From positions 124,001 through 188,000 of the forward strand of contig JAWKUK010000013.1 of NCBI GenBank assembly GCA_041398605.1: a stretch of DNA of 64,000 nucleotides, in the 5' to 3' direction. Below are positions 18,821 through 27,291 of this stretch, in pieces. The notes beneath the pieces were generated by a model. It was not told the DNA's origin. It searched no databases and saw only the letters and a list, made by a program, of their open reading frames with translations. Origin of the DNA: JAWKUK01 sp041398605. GTDB taxonomy: Bacteria; Planctomycetota; UBA1135; GCA-002686595. The stretch's first letter is position 1, and every line of letters starts with the position of its first letter. A program made the position numbers and the translations under genes.

Positions 18821-21226
18821 TCACTCGCCCGCCGGCAGCGAGCGCACGAGGTCCACGACATCAGGGGTCAAGGCTTGGTCCGGGCCAAAGAGGCCAGCAG
18901 GGTCGAAGCGCAGGGCGCGCCAGCGGGCGCCCGCCGGCGCCGAGCCGCCCTCGGCCGGCGCCCCATCGAGCCCATAGAGCCCGCCGGTGACGCCTGGCAG
19001 CCAGCCTGGCACGACGATGGACAGCTCCGACTCGCTCGCCATGCGGCGCCCCTCGACGCGAATGCGCCGCGGGTCGAGGACACCCTCGCGCCCTTTGATC
19101 GCGAACGCAAACTGCTCGTCAGGGCGCTTCTGCAGCGTCACGTCGAACGGCCCGTTCCCCGTGAGGCGCACGACGTCCGCGCGGCCGGGGACCTGCTCCG
19201 CGATGACCCGCCCGCCGGCGCTGACGTCGAGCCGATCGAAGGTCGCGCGCGGAGGCCAGACGGTGATGAGCGCTTCGCACGGCCCATCGACGTTGACGGC
19301 GAAGCGCCAGGTCGTCCCGACCGTGCGCTGTACGTCCGCGAGGGGGAGTTCCGCTTCGTCCGAGTCGTCCGCGGGCCATGCGACGACGCGTTGCACCATG
19401 ATCCGCGGGGCGAGCGACTGGGACAGCGGCGCTTCGAGCGCGAAGTCGTCCCGCGCGGGACGCGCGTCTGCAAAAAAGAAGTCGAGGCGCACGTCGGCGG
19501 TGCGCTCGGTCAGCCCGAGCCGCAACGCGCCACCCGCGCCGATGCGCGCGCGCCCGGACCTCCGCCTCGCCGTCTCGCGCGACGACGTCAGGTCCTCACT
19601 CGCGAGGCCGTCGACGACGACGGACGCGAGCAAGCCCTGCTCGATGCGCCAGCCGACCTCGAGCGGCGAGGACACGTCCTCGGCCGCCCAAACCTCGCAG
19701 GTCGCGGGGTGCGCAAAGCGCTCGAACCGCTCGCGATCGACGCGCGGTAGCTGGGGCGGCGGCTCGCCGAGCGAGAACATGCGCCCGGACCGGTGGAAGA
19801 TGAAGTCCTCTCCGCCGGCCGAGCGCTCGAGCTGCATCGTGCGGGTCAACACTGCGCTCAGCGACAGGTCCGCGGACGTGAGGTACGCGACCTCGGGCGC
19901 CAGCTTCGCAGGCTCGGCCAGAGGCGCGCGCTCCGCGCAGGCGACGAGGTCTGTGGTCGGATAGTCCGTCGGCGCGAGGCCGAGCCGAAACAGCCCATCG
20001 AGGGCGCGCGGCACATCGACGAGGGACGCGAGCGCCGCGCGCTCACCGCGCGGCAGCGGCGTCGCCGCGTCGCGACGCGGGAAGCGGATGATGAGGGGCG
20101 TGCGCACGACCTCCGGCAGGAAGCGCGGCCCCGCCGAGGACTCCGGCGGCTCCAACACGCCGCCCCGCACCCCCACGATCACGACGAGCGTGCGCTCGAG
20201 GCGCCCCGTCCCCGCCAGCATGTCGAGCAGCCGCCCGACCTCCGCGTCGAGCGCCGAGGCGCGCCCGTCGCGCAGCGCGCGGCGCCACGCCAACGTCGCG
20301 TCCGAGCCACGCGCGCGCTGCAGGAGCTGCGCGAGGTCCGCGAGCGCCGCCTCGGGGCTGCGCTTCGCCTTCGCCAGCGCGTCGGCGACCTTGGCGTTCG
20401 AGCTCGCGAGCGGCGCGAGGTGCGCCTCGAGCCAACGCCCGCCGTGCTCACCGGGCGCGACCCGGTCCCCGCGTGCGTCGAGGTCCGAGAGCTCGACGAG
20501 GGCGAAGAACGGCTCCTGGGCCTCGGCCCAGCGCGTCAGGGTCGGCAGGCAATCGCCGACCACCTGGTCTGCGCGCCGCGCGGGCTGCGAGAGCGCGGCG
20601 ACGTGGATCGCCTGAAAGCCGCCCGCGTCCGCGGTGCCGAAGCCGGAGAGGTATGGGTTGAGCTGCGGCGCGCCGGCCGCGAAGAGCGTGCGCCAACCGC
20701 GCTCGAGGAAGCCCTCCGCGAGCGTGCGCAGCTCCGTCCGCAGCCGCGCGCGCCCCGACGTCTGGACGCTGCCGACACCGTGCTCGCGCGGGTGCAACCC
20801 CGTCAAGAGCGATGCGATGCCCGCGTTGAGCCCCGTCGACGCGAGCACGTGGTCCGTGACGACGACCCCCTCGCGCGCGAGCGCGGCGAGGCGCGGCGTC
20901 GTCGGGTGCGAGCCGCCGAGGAACGAGAAGACCTCGGCCGGCGCGGCGTCGAGGGCGATGACGAGCACGCCATCGCAGGCTGTGACGTCGACCGGGGCAG
21001 CGACCGCGGCGCGCTCCGGCGGCGGGCTCTGAGCCGCCCCTTGTGGCGACGCGGGTGAGCTGCCTGGGTCGGCCTTGCGCTCGCTGCACGCCACGAGGGA
21101 GGCGACACAGGCCAGCGCGACGGTCAAGCGCGCCCGCGCCGGGCGCCAGCGGGGGCAGTCGTGGGGCCCGTCGCTCTTGTGCGACCCACGCGCCGGCACG
21201 CCAAGCGTGTGCTCGCTAGCCGGCAT
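18821..21226 (-). CDS. sulfatase/alkaline-phosphatase-fold lipoprotein, active site degenerate
   Basis: 801 residues. A hydrophobic segment followed by SLVAC (Cys47) looks like a lipobox, so it is a likely envelope lipoprotein. Residues about 80-430 follow the sulfatase fold: VLVIALDAAPAEVFSFLGG, HPTTPRLAALAREGVVVTDH, ASLLTGLHPREHGVG. The formylglycine motif C-x-P-x-R is absent (STGLNAGIASLLTG instead), and the second Asp of the metal-binding pair is replaced. It is probably not a working sulfatase. The C-terminal about 300 residues are beta-rich and unassigned. Its start overlaps the end of the PLP-enzyme gene, and its stop abuts the methyltransferase gene. Confidence 0.75.
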   Translation of the reverse strand: MPASEHTLGVPARGSHKSDGPHDCPRWRPARARLTVALACVASLVACSERKADPGSSPASPQGAAQSPPPERAAVAAPVDVTACDGVLVIALDAAPAEVFSFLGGSHPTTPRLAALAREGVVVTDHVLASTGLNAGIASLLTGLHPREHGVGSVQTSGRARLRTELRTLAEGFLERGWRTLFAAGAPQLNPYLSGFGTADAGGFQAIHVAALSQPARRADQVVGDCLPTLTRWAEAQEPFFALVELSDLDARGDRVAPGEHGGRWLEAHLAPLASSNAKVADALAKAKRSPEAALADLAQLLQRARGSDATLAWRRALRDGRASALDAEVGRLLDMLAGTGRLERTLVVIVGVRGGVLEPPESSAGPRFLPEVVRTPLIIRFPRRDAATPLPRGERAALASLVDVPRALDGLFRLGLAPTDYPTTDLVACAERAPLAEPAKLAPEVAYLTSADLSLSAVLTRTMQLERSAGGEDFIFHRSGRMFSLGEPPPQLPRVDRERFERFAHPATCEVWAAEDVSSPLEVGWRIEQGLLASVVVDGLASEDLTSSRETARRRSGRARIGAGGALRLGLTERTADVRLDFFFADARPARDDFALEAPLSQSLAPRIMVQRVVAWPADDSDEAELPLADVQRTVGTTWRFAVNVDGPCEALITVWPPRATFDRLDVSAGGRVIAEQVPGRADVVRLTGNGPFDVTLQKRPDEQFAFAIKGREGVLDPRRIRVEGRRMASESELSIVVPGWLPGVTGGLYGLDGAPAEGGSAPAGARWRALRFDPAGLFGPDQALTPDVVDLVRSLPAGE

Positions 21227-22256
21227 GGGAGCCCTCCGACTCGCGCGCCCAGGCGAGCTGCGCGGGGTCCGGGTTGCCGCCTGACACGGTCACGGCGACG
21301 CGCAGCGGATCGGCTGCGCTGCGCCCCTCCAGGAGGTCGCGGATCAAGGGCGCGGTGAGCGCGGCGGCATAGGCCGCGGCGCCCGCCGGCTCGACGACCT
21401 CGCCGGCCCAGCCGCGCGCGGGATCGGGCCGCACGAGCAAGCGTTGGGCCGCGAGGATCTCCGCGTCGTCAGGCGTCAACATGCCGTCGAGCGTCGCACG
21501 ACAGACGTCGATGTTGAGCGCGCCCGAGTACGGCGGGCAGAGGCCTTGCACGCCGGTGGTGATGTTCGTGACCGTGACCGGCGCGCCCCGCGCGAGCCCG
21601 AGCGTCATCGTCGGCGCGCCGATGGGCTCGCTGCCGAAGACGCGCACGCGCCGGCCGAGCGCGCGCCGCAGCCCGAGGGACGTCCCTGCCGCGAGCCCGC
21701 CGCCGCCCACGCACGCGATCACGACCTCGACCTCCGGCCACGCGCGCGCGAGCTCGAGCCCGACCGTGCCGGCGCCCTCGATCGTCCCGCGACGATCGTA
21801 CGGGTGCACGAGCACGCGGCCCTCCGCGACGAAGCGCGCGGTGAGCTCATCGGCGCCGCCGCGGGTCTCGGACAGCACGACCTCGGCCCCCTCTGCGCGG
21901 CACGCCTCGATCTTGTTCGGGTAGGCGTCCTTGGGCATCACGATCGTCGCGGCGACGCCCGCCTGGCGCGCGGCCCACGCGAGGGCCTTGCCGTGGTTCC
22001 CCGAGCTCGCCGCCACGACCCCGCGGGCGCGCTCCTCCGCGCTCAACGCCAGGATGTTGTTGAGCGCCCCGCGCGCCTTGAATGACCCGGTCGCCTGGCG
22101 GTTCTCGAGCTTGCCCCGCACATCCAGCCGCGGGTCGCTGCAAGGGAGCGCGAGGAGGGGCGTCGCGACGACACGGCCCTCGATGCGGCGCGCGGCGCCC
22201 TCGAGGTCGAAGGCGTCGAAGCGCTGCCAGGGGGTGTCCCGGTAGGAGGCCTGCAT
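21216..22256 (-). CDS. PLP-dependent threonine/serine ammonia-lyase or racemase family
   Basis: 346-residue fold-type II PLP enzyme. Lys60 in GSFKARGALNN is the Schiff-base lysine; ASSGNHGKALAWAA and the glycine-rich phosphate loop CVGGGGLAAGT are present, and SGGNPDP is near the C-terminus. It has no C-terminal ACT regulatory domain, unlike biosynthetic IlvA, so it is closer to catabolic threonine dehydratase or serine racemase. Substrate is not resolved. The ATG at 22256 is chosen; GTG at 22292 would add 12 residues. It diverges from the dus gene 73 bases away. Confidence 0.88.
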   Translation of the reverse strand: MQASYRDTPWQRFDAFDLEGAARRIEGRVVATPLLALPCSDPRLDVRGKLENRQATGSFKARGALNNILALSAEERARGVVAASSGNHGKALAWAARQAGVAATIVMPKDAYPNKIEACRAEGAEVVLSETRGGADELTARFVAEGRVLVHPYDRRGTIEGAGTVGLELARAWPEVEVVIACVGGGGLAAGTSLGLRRALGRRVRVFGSEPIGAPTMTLGLARGAPVTVTNITTGVQGLCPPYSGALNIDVCRATLDGMLTPDDAEILAAQRLLVRPDPARGWAGEVVEPAGAAAYAAALTAPLIRDLLEGRSAADPLRVAVTVSGGNPDPAQLAWARESEGSHAG

Positions 22257-22328
22257 CCCCGCATCGTATGCGGTGCGCGCCCTTCCGAGCACGGCCTTAA
22301 GGCGCGCGGGGCCCTACAATCGTCGCCC

Positions 22329-23384
22329 GTGACGCCCTCACTCGATCGCCCCGCGGCCTCGCTCGCCGACGCGCCCCACGCCGCGGTGTCGGACGCTGCC
22401 GCCCCGCGGAGCGCCGCGGCGCTGCCGTTCACCGGCCCTTGGCTGCTGGCGCCGATGGAGGGGGTGACCGCGCCTTCGTTCCGCGACCTCGTCCTCGCGC
22501 GCCACTCCCCCAGCGACCTGGGCGGCGCGTTCACGGAGTTCATCCGCGTCGTCGACCATGGCGTTCCGAAGCGGGTCTTCCTCGAGCACCTCGGGCCGCG
22601 CCGGTTCCCAATCCCCGTCGGGGTCCAGTTGATGGGCCGCGCCGTAGACGCGCTCATGGCGTCCGCGCGGCACGCGGTCGAGGTCGGCGCGCCGCTCGTG
22701 GACCTGAACTTCGGCTGCCCCGCAAAGGGGGCGCTGCGCGGCTGCGCGGGCTCCGGCGCGCTGAGAGACCCCTGCGGCATGGAGGAGGTCGTCCGCGCCG
22801 TCGTCCAGGCGGTCGACGGCGCCGTCCCGGTCACCGCGAAGATCCGCGCGGGGTTCGACGACGCGCGCGACATCGAGCGCCTCGCGCGCGCCGTCGAGGC
22901 GGGCGGTGCGAGCCTCTTGACGGTGCACTGCCGCACCCGCGCCGAGGGCTACCAGCCCGAGGTCGATTGGACGCGCATCGCGCGCGCCGTCAGCGCCGTC
23001 ACGATCCCGGTGTGCGGCAATGGCGGCATCGACACCCACGACGACCTCGTGCGCATGCGGCGCGAGACCGGCGCGCGCTACGCGATGGTCGGGCGGGGCG
23101 CGATCGCAGACCCGTGGGTGTTCTCGGGCCACCGCGCGACGCCCGCCGAGGCCGCGGGCTTCCTCCTCGAGTACTACCGCTATCTCGTGTCGTGCGCCGG
23201 CGAGCCCCGGAGCCCGGTCAAGCGCGTCAAGCAGCTCTTGCGCTACTGGACGGCAGGCGGGGTCGTCCGCGACGCCGCCGATCGCTTGACTTGGCTGCGC
23301 GAAGAGGACTACGGCGCCTTTGTGGCGCGGCTCGAGGCGATCGGGGCCGAGGACCGCGACGCCGACGTCCTAGAGCACGTGTAG
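22329..23384 (+). CDS. tRNA-dihydrouridine synthase
   Basis: 351-residue FMN-dependent Dus enzyme reducing uridines to dihydrouridine in tRNA D-loops. Motifs: LLAPMEGVTAPSFRDLV (FMN binding), GVQLMG, VDLNFGCPAKG followed by RGCAGSGAL (catalytic Cys), VTAKIRAGFDD, TVHCRTRAEGY and ICGNGG-like VCGNGGI. The motifs resemble DusC more than DusA or DusB. The GTG start at 22329 gives an extra about 35-residue Ala-rich N-terminus; a shorter start is possible. It is flanked by minus-strand genes, ending six bases from the stop of the acylphosphatase gene. Confidence 0.93.
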   Translation: MTPSLDRPAASLADAPHAAVSDAAAPRSAAALPFTGPWLLAPMEGVTAPSFRDLVLARHSPSDLGGAFTEFIRVVDHGVPKRVFLEHLGPRRFPIPVGVQLMGRAVDALMASARHAVEVGAPLVDLNFGCPAKGALRGCAGSGALRDPCGMEEVVRAVVQAVDGAVPVTAKIRAGFDDARDIERLARAVEAGGASLLTVHCRTRAEGYQPEVDWTRIARAVSAVTIPVCGNGGIDTHDDLVRMRRETGARYAMVGRGAIADPWVFSGHRATPAEAAGFLLEYYRYLVSCAGEPRSPVKRVKQLLRYWTAGGVVRDAADRLTWLREEDYGAFVARLEAIGAEDRDADVLEHV

Positions 23385-23389
23385 GCGAC

Positions 23390-23668
23390 TCAGCGGCGGA
23401 TCTCGAAGGACGACGGGTGGCACGGGACGACGTCTCGCACCTCGACCTCCGTGACGTGTCCGCCCGACGGACCTCGGGCGAGCCAGTCTTCGAGCGCGCG
23501 CACCGCCTCGGCCGGGCCTTCGCACCAAACCTCGACCCGGCCGTCTGCGAGGTTGCGCACCCAGCCAGTCAGGCCGAGGGCGCGCGCTTCAGCGCGCGTG
23601 TGCCAGCGAAAGCCGACGCCTTGGACGCGGCCGTCGACGAAGACATTCCGGGCCACGACAGGTGCCAC
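23390..23668 (-). CDS. acyP: acylphosphatase
   Basis: 92-residue acylphosphatase hydrolysing acyl phosphates. The signature DGRVQGVGFRWHTRAEA contains the phosphate-binding Arg, and GWVRNLADGRVEV contains the catalytic Asn. Length is typical of the family (about 90). The start is a GTG: 23668, or 23656 four codons in; both give normal proteins and no ATG is available. It starts 13 bases after the miaE-like stop, so it is part of the same minus-strand operon, and it converges with dus. Confidence 0.92.
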   Translation of the reverse strand: MAPVVARNVFVDGRVQGVGFRWHTRAEARALGLTGWVRNLADGRVEVWCEGPAEAVRALEDWLARGPSGGHVTEVEVRDVVPCHPSSFEIRR

Positions 23669-23681
23669 GGGGTCCTCGCCG

Positions 23682-24317
23682 TCAGCCCTGGACGCCGGCG
23701 GGCGCGTCCAGCGGCGGGATCGATGGCGCGCCCACGATGCCGGAGTGGACGCGGTGTTCGAAGGCGAGCCCCGCGATGACCTCGCCCTCGCGCGCGCGGA
23801 GCTCGGCGATGCGCCGCAGGACGACGTCGGCCGGGAACGCCTCGCGCGCGAGGCGCACGTACAGCCCTTGGTGCGCCGCCTCCGACGGCAAGAGCTCGCG
23901 GTAGAGGTCGCGCAGGGCCGGGTCAGACAGGTGGTGCGCGAGGAGGTGGAAGCGCTCGAGGCTGCGCGCCTCGATGAGGTGCGCGATGACGAGCCGGTCG
24001 AGGAACAGGCTCGTGCGGGTCGGCGTCGAGGCCGCGTGCAAGCGCGCCGCGTAGGGGTTCTCGTCCTGCGCGCCGAGCTCCCCGCCGCGCGCGTAGAGCT
24101 CCCCCACGACCCGCACGAAGTGCTGCATCTCTTCGATCGCGACCTCCCCGAGCTCGCGCACGAGGAGCCGTTGCTCAGGGTTCTTGGCGATGAGCGCCTG
24201 CGCGGTCGTCGCCGCCTTGAGCTCACAGTGGGCATGGTCTGCCAGGAGCGCGAGCGGCTCGCGCTCGACCCACCCGACCCATGCGCAGGGCGTCAGCCAA
24301 TCGAGGGGAAAGCCCAT
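23682..24317 (-). CDS. miaE: tRNA 2-methylthio-N6-isopentenyladenosine hydroxylase-like protein
   Basis: 211-residue ferritin-like di-iron protein matching MiaE, which hydroxylates ms2i6A37 in tRNA. Iron-ligand motifs are visible in order: ADHAHCELKAA, EVAIEEMQHF, EARSLERFHLL and PSEAAHQGLY. Length agrees with MiaE. The ATG at 24317 starts MGFPLDWLTP; further upstream the frame is Ser/Arg-rich and unconvincing. It lies between the cobalamin adenosyltransferase and acylphosphatase genes. No miaA or miaB is in the window, so pathway completeness cannot be judged. Confidence 0.88.
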   Translation of the reverse strand: MGFPLDWLTPCAWVGWVEREPLALLADHAHCELKAATTAQALIAKNPEQRLLVRELGEVAIEEMQHFVRVVGELYARGGELGAQDENPYAARLHAASTPTRTSLFLDRLVIAHLIEARSLERFHLLAHHLSDPALRDLYRELLPSEAAHQGLYVRLAREAFPADVVLRRIAELRAREGEVIAGLAFEHRVHSGIVGAPSIPPLDAPAGVQG

Positions 24318-24351
24318 CAGCGGCCCGAGTGATCCATGGGGTGGCGCGGCC

Positions 24352-24918
24352 TCATCGGTTCGCGCCCGGCTGCCAGAGGACGTCGGCCTTGCCGCCGTCG
24401 TTCGCGACGCGCGCGAGGACAAACAAGAGGTCCGACAGGCGATTGAGGTACTTCAGGACCTCGTGGTTCACGCGGCCCTCCTCCTCGCGGATGAAGAGCT
24501 CGACCACGTGGCGCTCCGCGCGGCGGCAGACCGTGCGGGCCATGTGCAGCCAGGCCGCCGCCCGGTTCCCACCTGGCAAGACAAACGAGTTGAGCGGCTC
24601 GAGGCCCTCGTTCACCGAGTCGATCCACTGCTCGAGCCGCTGTGTGTACCGCTCGGTGATGCGCAGGCGGTCGCCGGCTTCGCCGGGGACGCAGAGGTCC
24701 GAGCCCACGTCGAAGAGGTCGTTCTGGACCAACCGCAACCATGGGACGTACGCCGCGCCGTCGCTGTCGACGACGGCCATCCCGAGGACGCTCGAGAGCT
24801 CGTCCACCGTGCCGTACGCGGCGACCCGGGGGTGGTCCTTCGGGAGGGAGCTGCCGTCCCCGAGGTGCGTTCCGCCGTCGTCGCCCGTGCGTGTGTAGAT
24901 GCGTGAAAGGTGGACCAT
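24352..24918 (-). CDS. PduO-type ATP:cob(I)alamin adenosyltransferase
   Basis: 188 residues, making adenosylcobalamin from cob(I)alamin and ATP. The N-terminal IYTRTGDDGGTHLGDGSSLP and AYGTVDELSSVLG form the ATP-binding region; HMARTVCRRAERHVV and YLNRLSDLLFVLAR are the conserved C-terminal helices. The ATG at 24918 starts MVHLSRIYTRTGD as in the family. The leader contains a GA-rich tandem repeat (24941-25000). Adenosylcobalamin users are not in the window; the nearby cobalamin-linked candidates are the B12-type radical SAM genes at 42007-45256, which would use methylcobalamin rather than the adenosyl form. Confidence 0.93.
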   Translation of the reverse strand: MVHLSRIYTRTGDDGGTHLGDGSSLPKDHPRVAAYGTVDELSSVLGMAVVDSDGAAYVPWLRLVQNDLFDVGSDLCVPGEAGDRLRITERYTQRLEQWIDSVNEGLEPLNSFVLPGGNRAAAWLHMARTVCRRAERHVVELFIREEEGRVNHEVLKYLNRLSDLLFVLARVANDGGKADVLWQPGANR

Positions 24919-24940
24919 GTCTGGGCGCTGCTGGGTCAGC

Positions 24941-25000
24941 GCCGGAGAGAGAGCCGGAAAGAGAACCGGAGAGAGAGCCGGAGAGAGAGGCGGAGAGAGA
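24941..25000. repeat. five 12-base GA-rich tandem repeats
   Basis: Five 12-base units of the type GCCGGAGAGAGA run without gaps, with single-base differences, followed by a degenerate sixth. They occupy the gap between the VanZ-like stop (25022) and the adenosyltransferase start (24918), so they form a pyrimidine-rich leader in the minus transcript. Confidence 0.85.
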
Positions 25001-25021
25001 GCGAGGAGAGAGGATAGACCG

Positions 25022-25672
25022 TCATCCGAAGGGCCACAGGCCACGATCGGTGATCCAGGTGAAGCCGCTCGAGAGGGTCGCGGCAGCGACGCAGGCGAGC
25101 GCAACCACACAGAGCCGTAGGACCAGCCCGCCGCGGCGCGCATCGGGCCGTGACAGGTAACCGACGACGACGAGCACCCCCCCTGCGCCGACCACGTCGG
25201 AGAGCGTATCGAGGAGCGATGGCACGCGGCCTGGGGTGTGGGACTGGTGCCACTCGTCGACGAGCCCCCAGGCCGCCACGGCGATGAAGATCGCGCCCGC
25301 GCGAGGCAGCGACCAGGCGACCCAGCGCGTCGCGCCGGCTCCGACGCGCGGCATGAGCGGCACAAGGAACAGCGCCAACAGGCCGAAGGCCGTCGGGTGC
25401 GCGAGGTCGTGCAGGATCGACTGCAGCCACTCGGGGAGCGACAGCCCCACGCCGAGCACCTGCGACTCCGAAGACAGGCGCCAGATGCACGCGGCCCAAG
25501 CGATCGGGAGCCACCACGCGAGCGCGCGCGGCTGCCGCAGCAGCGCGCGCCCGATCGCGCGCAGGATGGCGACAGCGTCCGGTCCCGTACGCGGCGGTGC
25601 CGCGACCTCGGGGCGGGGAGCTGCTGCGGCGAAGGCCGGATCGGGGGTCGGAGTGTCAGCCGGCGGCGCCAT
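25022..25672 (-). CDS. VanZ-like membrane protein
   Basis: 216 residues with about four to five predicted membrane segments. The VanZ-family signature is present: DLAHPTAFGLLALFL, then WGLVDEWHQSHTPGRVPSLLD followed by a last hydrophobic segment. VanZ-like proteins are widespread inner-membrane proteins; VanZ itself gives low-level teicoplanin resistance, but most relatives have no known role. The N-terminal 45 residues are Pro/Ala-rich and cytoplasmic. The start ATG at 25672 lies inside the end of the kinase gene (17-base overlap), suggesting coupling. Confidence 0.85.
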   Translation of the reverse strand: MAPPADTPTPDPAFAAAAPRPEVAAPPRTGPDAVAILRAIGRALLRQPRALAWWLPIAWAACIWRLSSESQVLGVGLSLPEWLQSILHDLAHPTAFGLLALFLVPLMPRVGAGATRWVAWSLPRAGAIFIAVAAWGLVDEWHQSHTPGRVPSLLDTLSDVVGAGGVLVVVGYLSRPDARRGGLVLRLCVVALACVAAATLSSGFTWITDRGLWPFG

Positions 25673-26318
25673 AGTGGCGTGAGGCTTGGAATGCGAGCCC
25701 GAGGCCATCCTCACTGCGCTCTACATCGAGCACGTCGACGAGCTGTGCCAAGAGAAACAGCCCGCGACCGCGATCGTCGTCCAGATCGGGGACACCATCC
25801 GGCGGGTCGAGCATCGGTTTGATGGCCGCGGGGTCGCCGCCGCCTTGATCGCCGATCCGCACGCTCCAAGTGCCACCGGCGACCGACACCCAGAGGCTCA
25901 TGCGGACGTCCCGCTCGAGGTCCTCGAGCTCACGCGCCGCGCCCCCGCCGCCGTGATCGACCGCGTTGTCCAGGAGCTCGCCGGCCACGAACTCGAGGGT
26001 CTCGCACTCGCGCTCCGGGAGCCCTTCGGCCTCGGCGAACTGGCGGGCGATACGCCGCGCCATCCGCCCATGGGCGTGCGTCGCGGGCAGATCGAGGCGC
26101 AGCTCGTGCGGCTCGTCGCGGCGCACGACCTCGCCTCGCGGGCGGAACGGCGCCGGCGGCCGCTCGAGGTCCCCGGCGCGGTCGGGCGCCTTCCGGCCAT
26201 CGGGATCGCCGCGCTTGGCCACGCCGTCCGCCTCAGCGCGCTGCGGGGAGCCGTTCCCACGCCCCGGCTCATCGGGGCGTCCGCGCCGATCCGGCGCTCC
26301 AGGGGGCGGCAGGCTCAT
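25656..26318 (-). CDS. anti-sigma-factor-type ATP-binding protein (RsbW-like HATPase)
   Basis: 220 residues. The last about 150 are a GHKL ATPase of the RsbW/SpoIIAB type: FVAGELLDNAVDHGGGG (N box), RIGDQGGGDPAAIKP (G1) and LDDDRGRGLFLLAQLVDVL (G2). Such proteins bind and inhibit sigma factors or act in partner switching. The first 70 residues are charged and low complexity. No anti-anti-sigma (STAS) or sigma-factor gene is adjacent, so the partner is elsewhere. It overlaps nadC by four bases (ATGA) upstream and the VanZ-like gene downstream. Confidence 0.87.
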   Translation of the reverse strand: MSLPPPGAPDRRGRPDEPGRGNGSPQRAEADGVAKRGDPDGRKAPDRAGDLERPPAPFRPRGEVVRRDEPHELRLDLPATHAHGRMARRIARQFAEAEGLPERECETLEFVAGELLDNAVDHGGGGAARELEDLERDVRMSLWVSVAGGTWSVRIGDQGGGDPAAIKPMLDPPDGVPDLDDDRGRGLFLLAQLVDVLDVERSEDGLGLAFQASRHYGAAG

Positions 26319-27274
26319 GCGGTCCCCCCGACGTGCACAGGCATGAGCTCCAACGAAATGTCGAGCGCAGGCGCGGAGTGTGTCAACGCGCCGATCGAGA
26401 CGCGGTCGACGCCCGACGCCGCGATGGCGGGCAGCGAGCGCTCGTTGACGCCCCCCGACGCCTCGAGCTCGATCGTCCGCCCGCGCGCCGCGGCCCGCTC
26501 GCGCAGCTCGGGCGCGAGCGCCGCCATGTCCGCCGCGCTCATGTTGTCGAGCAGAACGACGTCCGCGTCGCCGAGCACGGCGGCGTAAGCCTCTTGGGCA
26601 TCCCGCGCCTCGCAGGTGATACGCACGCGCGGGCCGAGGTCTCGCCGGAGCGCCGCGAGGACCTCTGGGATCGTGCGACCTGCGAGCTCGACGTGGTTCT
26701 CTTTGACCATCGCTTCGTCGAAGAGGCCGATGCGATGGTTCTCGCCCCCGCCCGCGACGACCGCGGCCTTCTCGAGCAAGCGCAAGCCAGGAGTCGTCTT
26801 GCGGGTGTCGAGGATGCGCGCCCGGCCGGCGGCGAGCGCCACGCAGCGCGCGGTCATCGAGGCGACGCCTGAGAGCCGCTGCAGCAGGTTGAGCGCGGTG
26901 CGCTCGGCGACGAGCAGCGCTTGCGCCCGCCCCTCGATGCGCGCGACGACGTCGCCTGGGGCGACGCGCGCGCCGTCTGCCGCAGCGCGCTCGAAGCGCG
27001 CGTCCGGGTCGACGAGGCGGACGGCGCGCTCGAAGACGTCGAGGCCGGCGAGCACGCCCGTGCCTTTGACGAGCAGCGTCGCGGTCGCGCGCGCTGCCGC
27101 AGGCACCGCGGTGCGCGTCGTGACGTCGCGCCCGATGAAGTCGCCCGGCTCACGGAGGTCGCTGGGGCTGCAGCCCAGGTCCTCGGCGAGGGCCGCCAGG
27201 ACGACACGTTCGACCGCGAGCGCGACGGACGCGCGATCTGGAGACGGACGCTCTGGGATTCGAACCTCGTTCAT
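26315..27274 (-). CDS. nadC: nicotinate-nucleotide pyrophosphorylase (carboxylating)
   Basis: 319-residue quinolinate phosphoribosyltransferase making nicotinate mononucleotide in NAD synthesis. Motifs: ALAEDLGC and DVTTRTAVP near the N-terminus, ERTALNLLQRLSGVAS, ILDTRKTTPGLR, GGGENHRIGLFDEAMVKENH, and EASGGVNERSL. ATG at 27274 is chosen because GAGGTG lies three bases upstream and the protein then has family length. However, the reading frame stays open upstream into a helix-hairpin-helix protein (27292-27859), so a fused 514-residue product cannot be excluded; see the finding on this junction. nadA and nadB are not in the window. Confidence 0.9.
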   Translation of the reverse strand: MNEVRIPERPSPDRASVALAVERVVLAALAEDLGCSPSDLREPGDFIGRDVTTRTAVPAAARATATLLVKGTGVLAGLDVFERAVRLVDPDARFERAAADGARVAPGDVVARIEGRAQALLVAERTALNLLQRLSGVASMTARCVALAAGRARILDTRKTTPGLRLLEKAAVVAGGGENHRIGLFDEAMVKENHVELAGRTIPEVLAALRRDLGPRVRITCEARDAQEAYAAVLGDADVVLLDNMSAADMAALAPELRERAAARGRTIELEASGGVNERSLPAIAASGVDRVSIGALTHSAPALDISLELMPVHVGGTA

Positions 27275-27277
27275 GAC

Positions 27278-27283
27278 CACCTC
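27278..27283 (-). promoter_or_regulatory. Shine-Dalgarno for internal nadC start
   Basis: GAGGTG on the minus strand, three bases before ATG 27274. The match extends past the usual core, so its spacing is acceptable. It argues for separate translation of nadC. Confidence 0.55.
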
Positions 27284-27291
27284 GAGCGAGT

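Noticed and set aside
24352..25365. A longer cobalamin adenosyltransferase start upstream of 24918
   Set aside because: The extension reads through the 12-base repeats and the VanZ-like gene and has no family similarity.
27250..27272. GGTTCGAATCCC-like T-loop on the minus strand, suggesting a tRNA
   Set aside because: No matching acceptor or anticodon arms; the bases are the first codons of nadC (MNEVRIPERP).
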